A stretch of DNA of 64,000 nt from Chloroflexota bacterium (GCA_016223085.1 JACRPS010000003.1:1403280-1467279); one strand, 5' to 3'; shown: positions 40,395 to 50,190, numbered from the stretch's first letter. A program made the numbers and translations. The notes: a model not told the origin generated them from the sequence alone.

Positions 40395-42095
40395 ATGTTA
40401 TTAGCGCGGCGCGAAGCCGAAATCCTGACATTGGTCAACCAGAAGGGTGGGCGCACGGTCAAAGACCTGGCGTTTCACTTTGGCGTGACCGAAGTCACTA
40501 TCCGCCGCGATCTCCGCAAACTCGAACAACTCCACCTGATTAAACGGACTCACGGCGCGGCTATCAGCCTTGACAACAGCACCGACTGGGTGGCGCGCCT
40601 ACCCACCCTGAACGACGACCCGGACACCACCGACGCGCTCATCCTCGCACCTGTACCGCAGCGTGTTGCCCACACCCTGCGCGAACGTGCCCTGCGCCAG
40701 CGCATCCCCTTCATCGCGGAGTCCTGTCCGCAGGAAAATGGTGTGTACCTCGGCCCGAACAATTTCGAAGCCGGTCACGCGCTGGGCGAGTGGACAGGCC
40801 GCCATATCCAGCAGCATGGGAGCAGCGCCGTCAGCGTACTGGACATCAGCCAGTACAGTCTGCCCAACGCGCGCGAACGCAGCCTTGGTTTCCTGCAAGG
40901 GCTGGGCAGTGTTTTACCGGCGCATTTTCCCATTTATTCGATAGACGGTAACGGCCTGTACCATGACGCCTACCGCGCCGCCAAAGATGCCCTCCAACTG
41001 CATCCCGACGTCAGCGTCCTGTTCGGTGTCAACGATGACTCGATTCTGGCGGGCATTCAGGCGTATGCTGACCTCGACCGCGATCCGACGCGCCTGATCG
41101 CGGTCAACGTCGGCGGCGAAGGCAAAACCATCTTTGACGTACTGGCACAGGGTGGGCCGCTGCAAGCCTGCGCCGCCTTGTTCCCGGAAATCGTTGGACG
41201 GCTGGCGATTGACGCGGCGGTTCGGCTGTGGCAGGGTGAAGCCGTGCCGAACGCGATTATCACACCCTACCGTATCCTGACTCCCGCCAATCTGGAAAAC
41301 TTCTACATTCACCGCGCACGGGAATGGGAACTGCTGCCGCAGCGTTTCGATGATCTGCTGGACCCGTTCTGGCTGTCCCCACTGCCGGCTGCCAACGGGC
41401 GCGCTGTGTCTTTCGTCATCCTGTACCGGACGCACGAGTGGTATCAGAACGTTGCCCGCGCCATGCAGCGCCGCGCCGACGAGTGCAGCGTGGTGTTTCA
41501 GGTCAGGGACTGGAAAGATGATCTGTCGCAGGAAATCCGTGAACTCCAGCGGCTCATCGGCAAGCTGGCCGCCTCCTACGTCAACAGCGGCGATACAATC
41601 ATTCTGGACGCGGGTGCAACCACCGAATACACTGCTCCGTTCCTGGCAGACTGTGGCAAAATCACCGTCATTACCAATGCGGCCAACGTGTTCCAGCGGC
41701 TGCAAACCTTTCCCAACGTGGAAGTGCTGCTCACTGGCGGCAAGTTTGACCCCGGCACTCGCTCCTTTTTAGGGCGTGGCGCGCACCTGCTGCTGCGCGA
41801 ACTGCGCGTGGATAAAGCATTTATCGTCGCCAGAGGGGTTTCGACTACCTTTGGTCTGTCGGCTGCTTCCGAACTGGTGGCAGACGTGCAGCGTTCGATG
41901 ATCCAGGCAGCGCGGGAAGTGATCGTGCTGGCGGATCACACGTTATTGGACGCCGAAGCCGATTTTTTTGTCGCCGGGTTGAGCGCGGTGGATACCCTCA
42001 TCACCGACGCCGGCATTACCCCCGCCCAACGGCTGAACCTGACGCACCTGGGCATTAAAGTCCTGATCGCGGGTCAGGTACCGGATTCACGTTGA
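40395..42095 (+). CDS. DeoR-family regulator with inserted, apparently permuted sugar-binding (PBP1) domain
   Basis: 566 residues, over twice the usual ~255 of DeoR proteins. Residues 1-58 are the DeoR helix-turn-helix (GGRTVKDLAFHFGVTEVTIR). From about 75 to 305 follows a LacI-type periplasmic-binding domain starting mid-lobe (TDALILAPV, RIPFIAE, then SVLFGVNDDSILAGI). After a linker, GRAVSFVILYRTHEWYQNVA (about 335-355) and the following helix look like the missing first strand-helix-strand of that same fold, and only then comes the DeoR sensor domain (SGDTIILDAGATT, about 396 onward, to VIVLADHTLLDAEADFFV). It should bind a sugar and a sugar phosphate and control the cluster around it. No signal peptide. 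No ribosome site is evident at the ATG. Confidence 0.8.
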   Translation: MLLARREAEILTLVNQKGGRTVKDLAFHFGVTEVTIRRDLRKLEQLHLIKRTHGAAISLDNSTDWVARLPTLNDDPDTTDALILAPVPQRVAHTLRERALRQRIPFIAESCPQENGVYLGPNNFEAGHALGEWTGRHIQQHGSSAVSVLDISQYSLPNARERSLGFLQGLGSVLPAHFPIYSIDGNGLYHDAYRAAKDALQLHPDVSVLFGVNDDSILAGIQAYADLDRDPTRLIAVNVGGEGKTIFDVLAQGGPLQACAALFPEIVGRLAIDAAVRLWQGEAVPNAIITPYRILTPANLENFYIHRAREWELLPQRFDDLLDPFWLSPLPAANGRAVSFVILYRTHEWYQNVARAMQRRADECSVVFQVRDWKDDLSQEIRELQRLIGKLAASYVNSGDTIILDAGATTEYTAPFLADCGKITVITNAANVFQRLQTFPNVEVLLTGGKFDPGTRSFLGRGAHLLLRELRVDKAFIVARGVSTTFGLSAASELVADVQRSMIQAAREVIVLADHTLLDAEADFFVAGLSAVDTLITDAGITPAQRLNLTHLGIKVLIAGQVPDSR

Positions 42096-42175
42096 AGGCC
42101 GCCGGACAGTGTCCGGTGGTATCGGGGTCGTTCGTAGTTCCTTTGGTACGCTGTCGCGTTGAGGAGAAGCACCCC

Positions 42176-43279
42176 GTGAATTACCGAGAACGGATTCTCA
42201 CCGTACTCCAGGGCGGTATTCCCGACCGTGTTCCCTGGCTGGCGGATTTCGACTACTGGGCCGCCTCCCTGGAACGGCGCGGCCTGCGCCCGGCGGGTTT
42301 TCGCCAGTCACCGGAATATCTGGACTGGCATCGTGAGCTAAATACGGGTTTTTATCTACAGGGTTACTGGCCGTTCCGCATGATCCCCGACGCCAGCGTG
42401 ACCATCGAAGAGGGGCAGGACGGCGATTTCCGCTATCGCCGGGTGCAAACGCCGGTCGGCACGCTGGAAGAAAAATGGCAGTATTTATGGACCAGTTTTT
42501 CCGAAGCGCCGTACAAACATTTTATTGAGTCGGCAGATGACCTCAAGCCGATGCGCTACTGGCACGAACACGTCCATTACGAACCGGACTATGCCCGGGC
42601 GGAGTGGGTGAAAGCGAATGTTGGCGACCTGGGAGTGACGCTGGTGTACGCGCCGCGGTCGCCGTTTATGCAACTGGTGGCGGAATACGCGGGCATCACC
42701 AACATCATCAACATCTGGATGGAAGCGCCGGACGAGTTCAACGATACGCTGGCCGCCATCCGTCACGCCCACGATCAGGCCGCCGCTATCTCGGTCGCCT
42801 CGCCGGCTGAATGTATCATGATTCCCGAAAACCTGTCAGCGGAGATGGTGGGCCGCCGCTTCTTCGAGGACTACCTGCGCGAGTACGAAACCGTGTGGAA
42901 CGGGCGTATCAAGGCGGCGGGTAAATTCTCATTTGTGCATATGGATGGCACGCTGCGCGGTCTGATCGGACCAGTCGCCTCCACCGGCTTCACCGTCATC
43001 GAATCGTTCACGCCGCAGCCGGTCGGCAACGTCGGCATTGAGGAGATCCGCAGCCTGGTGCCACCGAATACGATTTTATGGGGCGGGATGCCGGGCGCGC
43101 TGTTCTCCCCCGTGTACAGCGACGAATTTTTTGAAGCCCACGCGCACGCCATGCTCGATGTGATGACCACCTGCCCGCATTTTGTGCTGGCGTGCGCCGA
43201 TCAGGTGCCGCCGGACGGGCTGGCACACCGGGTCAAGCGTGTGGCGGAAATTGCCGAAAGCCGGGAAATGCGAATATGA
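42176..43279 (+). CDS. Uroporphyrinogen-decarboxylase-like (UroD-fold) protein 2
   Basis: 367 residues from the GTG at 42176, chosen because GAGGAG lies 9 nt upstream and NYRERILTVLQGGIPDRVPW is the family opening. Conserved features include FSFVHMDGTLRGL (His), TILWGGMPGALFSP and HFVLACADQVPPDG (Cys). It is clearly diverged from the copy at 39236 and has a longer middle. Like that copy it belongs to the methyltransferase-type UroD branch with unknown substrate. It sits between the regulator and the SDR gene in one transcript. Confidence 0.82.
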   Translation: MNYRERILTVLQGGIPDRVPWLADFDYWAASLERRGLRPAGFRQSPEYLDWHRELNTGFYLQGYWPFRMIPDASVTIEEGQDGDFRYRRVQTPVGTLEEKWQYLWTSFSEAPYKHFIESADDLKPMRYWHEHVHYEPDYARAEWVKANVGDLGVTLVYAPRSPFMQLVAEYAGITNIINIWMEAPDEFNDTLAAIRHAHDQAAAISVASPAECIMIPENLSAEMVGRRFFEDYLREYETVWNGRIKAAGKFSFVHMDGTLRGLIGPVASTGFTVIESFTPQPVGNVGIEEIRSLVPPNTILWGGMPGALFSPVYSDEFFEAHAHAMLDVMTTCPHFVLACADQVPPDGLAHRVKRVAEIAESREMRI

Positions 43280-43308
43280 GAAATTAACGGAACAGGGAGT
43301 GATTGGCC

Positions 43309-44070
43309 GTGCAGCTCAAAAACAAGGTGGCGTTTATTACGGGTGCGGGCGCGGGCATTGGTCAGGCGATTTCGCTGCTGTTTGCCCTGGAAGGTGCTGC
43401 CGTGACGTTGTTTGACATCAACCAGACCTATCTGGATGAAACCGCCAAGATCATTCACGGCTTCGGCACGGATTTCCTGTCCATTTGCGGCAGTGTTACA
43501 TCCAGCAGCGACATCAGCAGCGCGATTCAGGCGACCGAGCAGGCGTTTGGCGGTCTGGATATTTTGATCGCCAATGCGGGCGTGGCGATGCGTGGCTCGG
43601 TCGTGGACATGTCCGAAGCCGACTGGAACCGGGTGCTGGACATCAATCTGGGCGGAGTATTCCGTGTCAGCAAATATGGCATCCCCTGCCTGCTCAAACG
43701 TGGCGGCGGTTCGATCATCAACCTGGCTTCGACGCAGTCCTTTCGCGGCTATCCCGGCTGGGCGGGGTACGCGGCGTCGAAGGGCGCGATCGTCGCGCTG
43801 ACGCGGCAGGTGGCGATGGAATACAGCAAGCAGCGCATCCGCTGCAACGCGATTGCGCCCGGCGCGGTGGATACTCCCATGAACGCGGGTGTGTTCGGCA
43901 GCGCGCCGGACCCCGCCGCCGAACGCCAGAAATGGGCGGACGCAACGCCGCTGGGACGGTTGGGCATCGGCGAGGATATCGCCCGCGCGGCGCTGTATTT
44001 GGCGTCGGACGATAGTTCGTGGGTGACGGGCACATGTATGGTGGTGGATGGCGGGCAGTTGGCCGGGTAG
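43309..44070 (+). CDS. Short-chain dehydrogenase/reductase
   Basis: 253 residues from the GTG at 43309 (AGGGAG 10 nt upstream). Classical SDR: cofactor loop TGAGAGIG (11-18), NAG (89-91), active site Ser141, Tyr154-x3-Lys158 in GYAASKGA, and PGAVDTPMN. Asp at the end of strand 2 (LFDIN) points to NAD(H) rather than NADP(H). It oxidises a sugar, sugar acid or polyol carbonyl/hydroxyl, consistent with the neighbouring catabolic genes; the exact substrate is unknown. Confidence 0.92.
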   Translation: MQLKNKVAFITGAGAGIGQAISLLFALEGAAVTLFDINQTYLDETAKIIHGFGTDFLSICGSVTSSSDISSAIQATEQAFGGLDILIANAGVAMRGSVVDMSEADWNRVLDINLGGVFRVSKYGIPCLLKRGGGSIINLASTQSFRGYPGWAGYAASKGAIVALTRQVAMEYSKQRIRCNAIAPGAVDTPMNAGVFGSAPDPAAERQKWADATPLGRLGIGEDIARAALYLASDDSSWVTGTCMVVDGGQLAG

Positions 44071-44173
44071 GGGTTTAACCTGTAGGGGACTCCTGATGTG
44101 GTTGCCCCGACAGAAACCATTGTGACCATTTATGACGATTTGGTTCCTGAATTTTAGCGTTTGAAAAAGAGGC

Positions 44174-46795
44174 ATGATGACCGCATCGAATTGGGGCTAT
44201 TTCGCGGGCGGGATGGTTCACATCATCTGTTCCAGTCACAACGACATCGCGTGGTTTGACACGCCCGCCGCTACGATTGCCTGGCGCGACATCAAATCCA
44301 TCACCCCTGCATTGGAGCGTATGGCTGCCAACCCTGCCGTCCATTTTTCGATGGAAAACGTGCTTTACCTGCTGGAATATCTGGAGCGCCATCCTGACCG
44401 AAAAGCGGAAATTCACCGACTGGCATTGGAGCAGCGGTTTGACTGGGGCGCGACCTACAACCAGCCGTATGAGTCGCTGCTGACGGGAGAACAACTGGTA
44501 CGGCAGGTCTATTTCGGGCGCCGGCTGGTGAAGCAGCTTTTGCCCGGCGTGAACCCTCGCGTGTATTACAGCCCGGACGTACCCGGCAGAGCGCGGCAGA
44601 TGCCGCAAATTCTGGCAAAGGCGGGTATCCCGTACCTGCTCATCAGCCGCCATAAACCGAGCTTGCAGCGGTGGTTCAGCCCGGACGGCAGCAGTGTGCT
44701 CAGTTGGTCCATGGGGCATTACGGCACAACGCTGTTCCGCCGCGAACTGGAGGGCGACTTCCCAACCGTGCGCACCACCATCCAGCGTATCCTGCAAGCG
44801 TGGAGCGCCGAATACGAGCGCCGCTGCATCCCGCCGCATTTCGCTTTTATCTACAGCATGGATTACATCCCGCCGAAGGATTTTGATGGCCTGTTGGCGG
44901 ATTGGGAACAGATGCGCCAGAGCGACCCCGTGGCGCCGACCTTGCGCTACTCCACGCCGGAACAGTTCTTCGACGCCGTGGCGGCTGGCAGCGCCGACTT
45001 CGAGCGACTGGAAGGCGAACGCCCGAACACCTGGGTCTACATTCACGGCCCGACGCACCACCACGCGATCAGCGCCAAGCGCGAGGCTGGCGTGCTGCTG
45101 CCCGCCGCTGAGATGTTCCACACGATTGACGCGCTCCTGTCCGGCAGTTTCGCGCACTACCCCGCCGCTCTGCTGACGCAGGCGTGGGCGGACTCGATCT
45201 ACGACGATCACGGCTGGGGCGGCAATAACGGCTACATCACCGATGAGGTCTTCCGCCGCAAACTCGTTGCAGCGCGAGATACTGGGCGGACTCTTCTGGA
45301 CGGCGCGCTACGCTCCCTGGCCGCCCGCGTGCGGGTCGAATCTGAGGCAACCCCTGTTACCGTCTTTAACGATCTTGGTTGGGCGCGCACCGATGTTGTC
45401 ACCTGCCGCCTGCCTATTGGCACTGGCGGTGTGAAAGTTACCCGCGCCGACGGAACGGCTGTCCCGCGCCAACGTCTGCCCGCCGGAAACGGCCTGTCGG
45501 CAGATATGGTATTCGTCGCTGAAGACGTACCTGCTATCGGTTACGCTACTTATTACCTTGTGCCGGATTCCGGTCCAACGGACACACAGCCGCCGGTTGG
45601 TGTGACGGTCAGCGAAAACAGCTACGAAAATGCCTTTTATCGCGCCACACTCGCTCCCGGCGGCATTCGCAGCCTGCTTGATAAGCAGCTTGGGCAGGAA
45701 ATCCTCGAAACCTATGACCGGCAGGTGCAGCACGAAGAATTCTTAAAGGAGCGTTTCCTCGGCGCGGAAGTATTTGTGATGGAATCGGTCGGCAACGACG
45801 CGCACGAATTCGGCTACATCCAGCAGCCTTCGACGGTGGCAGAATTTGAACGTGCCAGCCAGCACCGACCAGCATGGCACATCACCGAATCCGGCCCGGT
45901 TTACACGGCATATACCTTTTCACAGCAGCTTGCTCACTGTCTCGTTGTCGAAAAACTGGTGTTCTTCCACAGCATCAAGCGGATAGACTGCAAGGTGTCG
46001 CTCTACAACTGGGACGCGACCCGCAGCCGGGAAGTCCGGCTGGCGCTGCCGCTGAATCTCCCACCAGACGCGGCCATCACCTACGAAGTGCCATTCGGCG
46101 TGGTGGAAGTCGGGCGCGACGAAATCGAACGCGCCGGCGATGACGAGCCGGTGTATCCGGGCGGGCCGGTCTACAACGTGGACTGCCGCACCCTGCACCC
46201 GCGCGAAGTACAGAACTTCATCAGCGCCAGCGGCCCGGCCTTTGGCGTCACGCTCAGTTCGTCGGTGGCGGCCTGCGACTACATTGACCCCACGACGCTG
46301 CGCCCCGTCCGCTACCCGATTTTGCAGCCGCTGCTGCTGGCCTCGCGCAAAAGCTGCCACAGCAAGGGCAACTGGTACGTGCAGGGCGGCGACCATCATT
46401 ATCACTTTTCCATCCTGTCGCACCCGCCGGGTTGGACAAATGGCAGCCGCTACGGAGTGCAGGCCAACCATCCGCTACGGGCGGTGGCGCGCCAGGGCAT
46501 GGCAAGCAGCGGCGAACTGCCACCGCAGCATAGTTTCCTGTCGGTTTCACCGGAGAGTGTGATGCTGTCCGCCTTGAAGAAAGCCGAGGACGACGATGCG
46601 ATCATCGTGCGCTGCTACGAGGTGGAAGGCCACGACACGGACGCCGCCATTCGGCTTGCCTTCCCTATCACTGCCGCCGCGCGCACCAACATCATCGAGG
46701 AAGACGGCCAGCCGGTGAGGCTCGAAAACGGGACGCTCCGGGTGCGCCTGGGGCATCACGCGGTTGAGACGTTTAAGCTGACGCCCGGCGGGTGA
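44174..46795 (+). CDS. GH38-like alpha-mannosidase
   Basis: 873 residues. The GH38 zinc-site opening is present as HIICSSHNDIAWFDTP (His22, Asp24), the catalytic nucleophile region as YYSPDVPGRARQMPQIL (Asp135) and a third zinc-ligand candidate in WVYIHGPTHHHAIS (about 287-300). The C-terminal 450 residues match the beta-sandwich domains of GH38. No signal peptide, so it cleaves imported alpha-mannosides or related oligosaccharides in the cytoplasm. AAAGAGG lies upstream. The sugar importer follows at once. Substrate may differ from mannose, since the motifs are divergent. Confidence 0.85.
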   Translation: MMTASNWGYFAGGMVHIICSSHNDIAWFDTPAATIAWRDIKSITPALERMAANPAVHFSMENVLYLLEYLERHPDRKAEIHRLALEQRFDWGATYNQPYESLLTGEQLVRQVYFGRRLVKQLLPGVNPRVYYSPDVPGRARQMPQILAKAGIPYLLISRHKPSLQRWFSPDGSSVLSWSMGHYGTTLFRRELEGDFPTVRTTIQRILQAWSAEYERRCIPPHFAFIYSMDYIPPKDFDGLLADWEQMRQSDPVAPTLRYSTPEQFFDAVAAGSADFERLEGERPNTWVYIHGPTHHHAISAKREAGVLLPAAEMFHTIDALLSGSFAHYPAALLTQAWADSIYDDHGWGGNNGYITDEVFRRKLVAARDTGRTLLDGALRSLAARVRVESEATPVTVFNDLGWARTDVVTCRLPIGTGGVKVTRADGTAVPRQRLPAGNGLSADMVFVAEDVPAIGYATYYLVPDSGPTDTQPPVGVTVSENSYENAFYRATLAPGGIRSLLDKQLGQEILETYDRQVQHEEFLKERFLGAEVFVMESVGNDAHEFGYIQQPSTVAEFERASQHRPAWHITESGPVYTAYTFSQQLAHCLVVEKLVFFHSIKRIDCKVSLYNWDATRSREVRLALPLNLPPDAAITYEVPFGVVEVGRDEIERAGDDEPVYPGGPVYNVDCRTLHPREVQNFISASGPAFGVTLSSSVAACDYIDPTTLRPVRYPILQPLLLASRKSCHSKGNWYVQGGDHHYHFSILSHPPGWTNGSRYGVQANHPLRAVARQGMASSGELPPQHSFLSVSPESVMLSALKKAEDDDAIIVRCYEVEGHDTDAAIRLAFPITAAARTNIIEEDGQPVRLENGTLRVRLGHHAVETFKLTPGG

Positions 46796-46834
46796 AACCC
46801 CGCCGATCTGTTCCTGAGTAGAAAGTGAACGCCT

Positions 46835-47797
46835 GTGGCCGAACGGACTCTTTCCACCCCCTTACCGGTCGAAAAGCGCAAGCCGCTGGGCAGTCCGGCC
46901 TTGCGTGAAAATCTGCTGGCATACCTGTTCCTTGCCCCGGCCATCATCGCCATCGTGCTGGTGCTGTTTTACCCCATCCTCAACCTGCTTATCACCAGCT
47001 TCTACAGCCGACCGACGTTCACCCGGCCTTCAACCTTCATTGGTATCAAGAACTATCTCGAAGTACTCAATGACCCGATTTTCCCGCTGGCCGTCAAAAA
47101 CACGGTCATCTGGACGTTTGGCGTCACCATCGGGCAGGTCATCCTGGGCATGTACTTCGCGCTGATGCTGCACCGCCGTTTTCCGGGGCGCTGGCTGGCG
47201 CGGATGCTGGTGATCGTGCCCTGGGTGCTGCCCGGCATTGTGGTGGCCGTCACCTGGCGTTTTATGTACAGCCAGGATTTTGGTCTGATCAATCTCGTGC
47301 TGCGCAGCATCGGCCTGGAGCAGTTCGCGCAGTCGTGGCTGGGCAGCCGCGAGACGGCCATGATCGCGGTCATCATTGTTGGCATTTGGAAGGGCTTCGG
47401 CTTTTACGCGCTGATGTTCCTGGCCGGGTTGCAAACCATCCCCACCGAACTGTACGAATCAGCGCGGATTGACGGCGCCGGTGAACGCCAGCAGCTACGC
47501 TACATCACGCTGCCGCTGCTGCGGCCTGTCGCCATCACGTCAACGGTATTGGGCCTGATCTGGACGAGCAACTATTTTGACGCCATCTTCGTGCTGACCG
47601 GCGGCGGCCCGGCGCGCAGCACCGAAACGCTGCCGATGTTCATCTATAACACCGCCTTCAGCTTCTACCGCACCGAAGAAGCAATGGCCGGGTCGAATAT
47701 CCTGATGGTGATCGTCCTGTTACTGCTGGCGTTTTACCTGCTGGTAGTCAACCGGGGTAACGCGCTGCAACGGCGGGTTCAGGAGGGGGAGTCATGA
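46835..47797 (+). CDS. Sugar ABC transporter permease, MalF/UgpA type
   Basis: 320 residues with six membrane helices and a GTG start. The cytoplasmic EAA loop reads ESARIDGAGERQQLRYITLP, which docks on the ATPase. N-terminal charged tail, then FLAPAIIAIVLVLFYPILN, typical of the CUT1 carbohydrate class. The stop overlaps the next permease start (ATGA). No ATP-binding subunit is encoded nearby, so it probably shares a general MsmK/UgpC-like ATPase encoded elsewhere. Confidence 0.92.
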   Translation: MAERTLSTPLPVEKRKPLGSPALRENLLAYLFLAPAIIAIVLVLFYPILNLLITSFYSRPTFTRPSTFIGIKNYLEVLNDPIFPLAVKNTVIWTFGVTIGQVILGMYFALMLHRRFPGRWLARMLVIVPWVLPGIVVAVTWRFMYSQDFGLINLVLRSIGLEQFAQSWLGSRETAMIAVIIVGIWKGFGFYALMFLAGLQTIPTELYESARIDGAGERQQLRYITLPLLRPVAITSTVLGLIWTSNYFDAIFVLTGGGPARSTETLPMFIYNTAFSFYRTEEAMAGSNILMVIVLLLLAFYLLVVNRGNALQRRVQEGES

Positions 47798-48660
47798 CAA
47801 CCTATGCTTTAAGGCAGCAACGATCCATCCAGGAATGGATGTACCGCAACCGGGACAGGCTGCTGGCCGCGCTGGCCTTCGTTTCGATTTTTATCCTGAT
47901 TACGCCGGCGCTGTGGCTGGTGCTCAGTTCGTTTAAGACCAACGCCAATATCTTCCGCTTCCCGCCGCAGGTATTCCCGAATCCGTTCACGATTGAAAAT
48001 TACCAGGAGGCGCTTAACAGCGGCAACTTCACGCGGACGCTGCTGAACAGCGTATTGATCACGACGACCGCTACCGTCGTATGTGTGGCTTTCAGTGCGC
48101 TGGCGGCCTACGCCCTGAACTTCCTGCGTTTTTCTGGCCGCCGCTTCTGGCTGGCGATCATTGTCGGCACGCAGTTCTTTCCGGCGGCGATTCTGCTGCT
48201 GCCGCTGTTCCGCATGTGGGCGCAGTTGGGCCTGTTTAACACCTACTTTTCACTGATCGCCACCTATACGGCCACGTCGCTGTCGCTGTGTACCTGGCTG
48301 CTCATCGGTTTCTACCGCGCCATTCCCGACGAGGTGCTGGACGCGGCCATCATTGACGGCTGCGGCAAGCTGGGCATGTTGGGGCGTATCGTACTGCCGC
48401 TGTCCGTACCGGGGCTGCTGGCGAGCGCGGCCTTTGTCTTCATCGGCGTCTGGCAGGAATTCCTGCTGGCGGTGACGCTCATCGGCGACCCGGAACTGCG
48501 AACCGTGATGGTCGGGCTATACAGCTTCATCACCGAACACCGCGTGGCCTGGAATCTGCTCATCGCGGCGTCGGTGGCCGTTTCAATACCCACTATCATT
48601 ATCTTCGGACTGGTGCAGCGGTACATTGTGGACGGCATTATGTCCGGCGCGTTGAAATAG
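47794..48660 (+). CDS. Sugar ABC transporter permease, MalG/UgpE type
   Basis: 288 residues, six membrane helices, CUT1 class. EAA loop: EVLDAAIIDGCGKLGMLGRI. The N-terminal LWLVLSSFKTNANIFRFPPQ is typical of the second permease. Translationally coupled to the first permease by ATGA overlap and followed by the binding-protein gene after about 80 bases. Confidence 0.93.
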   Translation: MTTYALRQQRSIQEWMYRNRDRLLAALAFVSIFILITPALWLVLSSFKTNANIFRFPPQVFPNPFTIENYQEALNSGNFTRTLLNSVLITTTATVVCVAFSALAAYALNFLRFSGRRFWLAIIVGTQFFPAAILLLPLFRMWAQLGLFNTYFSLIATYTATSLSLCTWLLIGFYRAIPDEVLDAAIIDGCGKLGMLGRIVLPLSVPGLLASAAFVFIGVWQEFLLAVTLIGDPELRTVMVGLYSFITEHRVAWNLLIAASVAVSIPTIIIFGLVQRYIVDGIMSGALK

Positions 48661-48743
48661 AAAGGGGGTGAGGCTGCATAACACGATGTAGCAACGTCTG
48701 GAAACCATCGCAAACTAAAGTATTTTGCCTGTTGGAGGACAAC

Positions 48744-50027
48744 ATGAAAAAGCTCAGTGTTTTGTTGGTACTGGTTTTCCTGGTGCTGGCCGCCGTTCCC
48801 GGCGCATTCGCCCAGGAGAAAATCACCATTTCCATCGTTGCCGGTGAATGGTGGTATTCGGAAGAAGGACTTTCCAGCGTTGGCGGTTCCATTGCCGGTG
48901 CGGACCAACTGCGGGAATACATGGAACTGAACCCGAACATCGAGTTTGATGTGCGCGGCGTTCCCTTCCCCGAACTGGACAGCACGCAGTTGGCGGCGAT
49001 GGAATCCGGCCAGGGGCCGGACATCATGATCGTCAACTCGGTGACGGTCGGCTCGTTCATTGATCGTGGCTACCTGATGCCCATGAACGACCTGATCGAA
49101 ACCAACGGGCTGGATACCAGCATCTTCTTCCCCGGCCTGTACAATTCGGCAGTCGTCGGTGACCAGGTGTTTGGTCTGCCGCTGGATACCGGCACTCGCC
49201 TGCTGTATTACAATAAAGCCATGTTTGAAGCCGCCGGCGTCGAGCCGCCCAAGACCTGGGACGAACTGCCGGAAGTGGCGGCCAAAATGACCGACGCTGA
49301 CAACGGCGTGTATGGCCTGGTAGCAACGACCGGCGAACGCTGGGTAGCCCTGTACGAACATCTGGGCATGTATGCGTTGGCGAACAATCTGAACTTCGTC
49401 AACCCGGAAGCGACCGAGTGTGTGCTGAACCAGGGCGACAACGTGCAGGCGATTCAGTATTGGGTTGATCTGTTCAACAAGGGGGTTATGTCTCAGGACC
49501 TGCTGCTGACGGACACCGGCTCTGGCCGTGAGCAGGCCTTTGGCAACGGCAAGGCAGCCATGTTCCTGGGTGGCTTCTGGGCAGCCGACGTCCTGAAGGC
49601 GGACTATGACATGACCTATCCTGATGACTACGGTATTGTCCCGCTGGCGGGTACGGATGGCGATTTTGCCAGTTCGACAGGCGGCTGGATTTTTACCATC
49701 ACCCGTGACTCCAAGCACCCACAGGAAGCGCTGGACTACCTTGCCTGGGTGCTGTCGGACGGCGAACGGCTGTCGAAATTCACCACCATCATGCCCTCAA
49801 CCGAAGCCGCCAGCAAGCTATCACTGCAAGGTGAATTCTACGAGCCATTCAAGATGCTGCTGGCGCAGCCGAATACCCGGCATCCCATTCCGCTGAACCC
49901 CGGCCTGCCGGAACAGGCGGAAGTCCTACGGAATGTGGTGCAGTCGGCGCTGCTGGGCGAGATGACGGCGCAGGAAGCAGCCGATTCGTTCTGTGAGCAG
50001 ATTCAGGGCACGCTGTTCCAGCCGTAG
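48744..50027 (+). CDS. Sugar ABC transporter substrate-binding protein (family 1)
   Basis: 427 residues from the ATG at 48744, where GGAGGAC precedes; a TTG at 48732 is rejected. Signal peptide MKKLSVLLVLVFLVLAAVPG, cleaved after AFA. The family 1 fold shows in PDIMIVNSVTVGSFIDRGYL, LPLDTGTRLLYYNKAMFEA, TWDELPEVAAKMTD and the C-terminal hinge region. Tryptophans and aspartates in the N-terminal part (GEWWYSEE) may line the sugar site. No lipobox. Delivers the cluster's substrate to the two permeases just upstream. Confidence 0.92.
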   Translation: MKKLSVLLVLVFLVLAAVPGAFAQEKITISIVAGEWWYSEEGLSSVGGSIAGADQLREYMELNPNIEFDVRGVPFPELDSTQLAAMESGQGPDIMIVNSVTVGSFIDRGYLMPMNDLIETNGLDTSIFFPGLYNSAVVGDQVFGLPLDTGTRLLYYNKAMFEAAGVEPPKTWDELPEVAAKMTDADNGVYGLVATTGERWVALYEHLGMYALANNLNFVNPEATECVLNQGDNVQAIQYWVDLFNKGVMSQDLLLTDTGSGREQAFGNGKAAMFLGGFWAADVLKADYDMTYPDDYGIVPLAGTDGDFASSTGGWIFTITRDSKHPQEALDYLAWVLSDGERLSKFTTIMPSTEAASKLSLQGEFYEPFKMLLAQPNTRHPIPLNPGLPEQAEVLRNVVQSALLGEMTAQEAADSFCEQIQGTLFQP

Positions 50028-50038
50028 AAAGTGGTGAA

Positions 50039-50070
50039 GGCTGAGGCGACAGGTTGCTGCCGCCTCAGCC
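50039..50070 (+). repeat. 10-bp-stem hairpin
   Basis: GGCTGAGGCG / CGCCTCAGCC with a 12-base loop, directly after the binding-protein gene. No T-run; possibly protects the 3' end of the transporter message. Confidence 0.6.
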
Positions 50071-50082
50071 GGTCGCGAAATC

Positions 50083-50123
50083 AGCCATCCCTGCGCGTCC
50101 ACACACCGGGGATGGCTGTCTTT
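50083..50123 (+). terminator. Probable terminator after the ABC importer genes
   Basis: AGCCATCCC / GGGATGGCT, 9-bp stem with a 17-base loop, followed by GTCTTTCCC. Confidence 0.5.
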
Positions 50124-50190
50124 CCCGAAAATATCTTAGCAGGCAGCAGGCCAGGCGTACAGCCTGCTTCAACATCTATTCAGGATTCTT

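Noticed and set aside
39236..43279. Haem biosynthesis genes (hemE) from the UroD fold
   Set aside because: The haem-enzyme substrate residues are absent and the context is sugar catabolism.
48312..49718. Open frame of 468 codons on the minus strand
   Set aside because: Antisense to the second permease and binding protein, both of which have clear family motifs.
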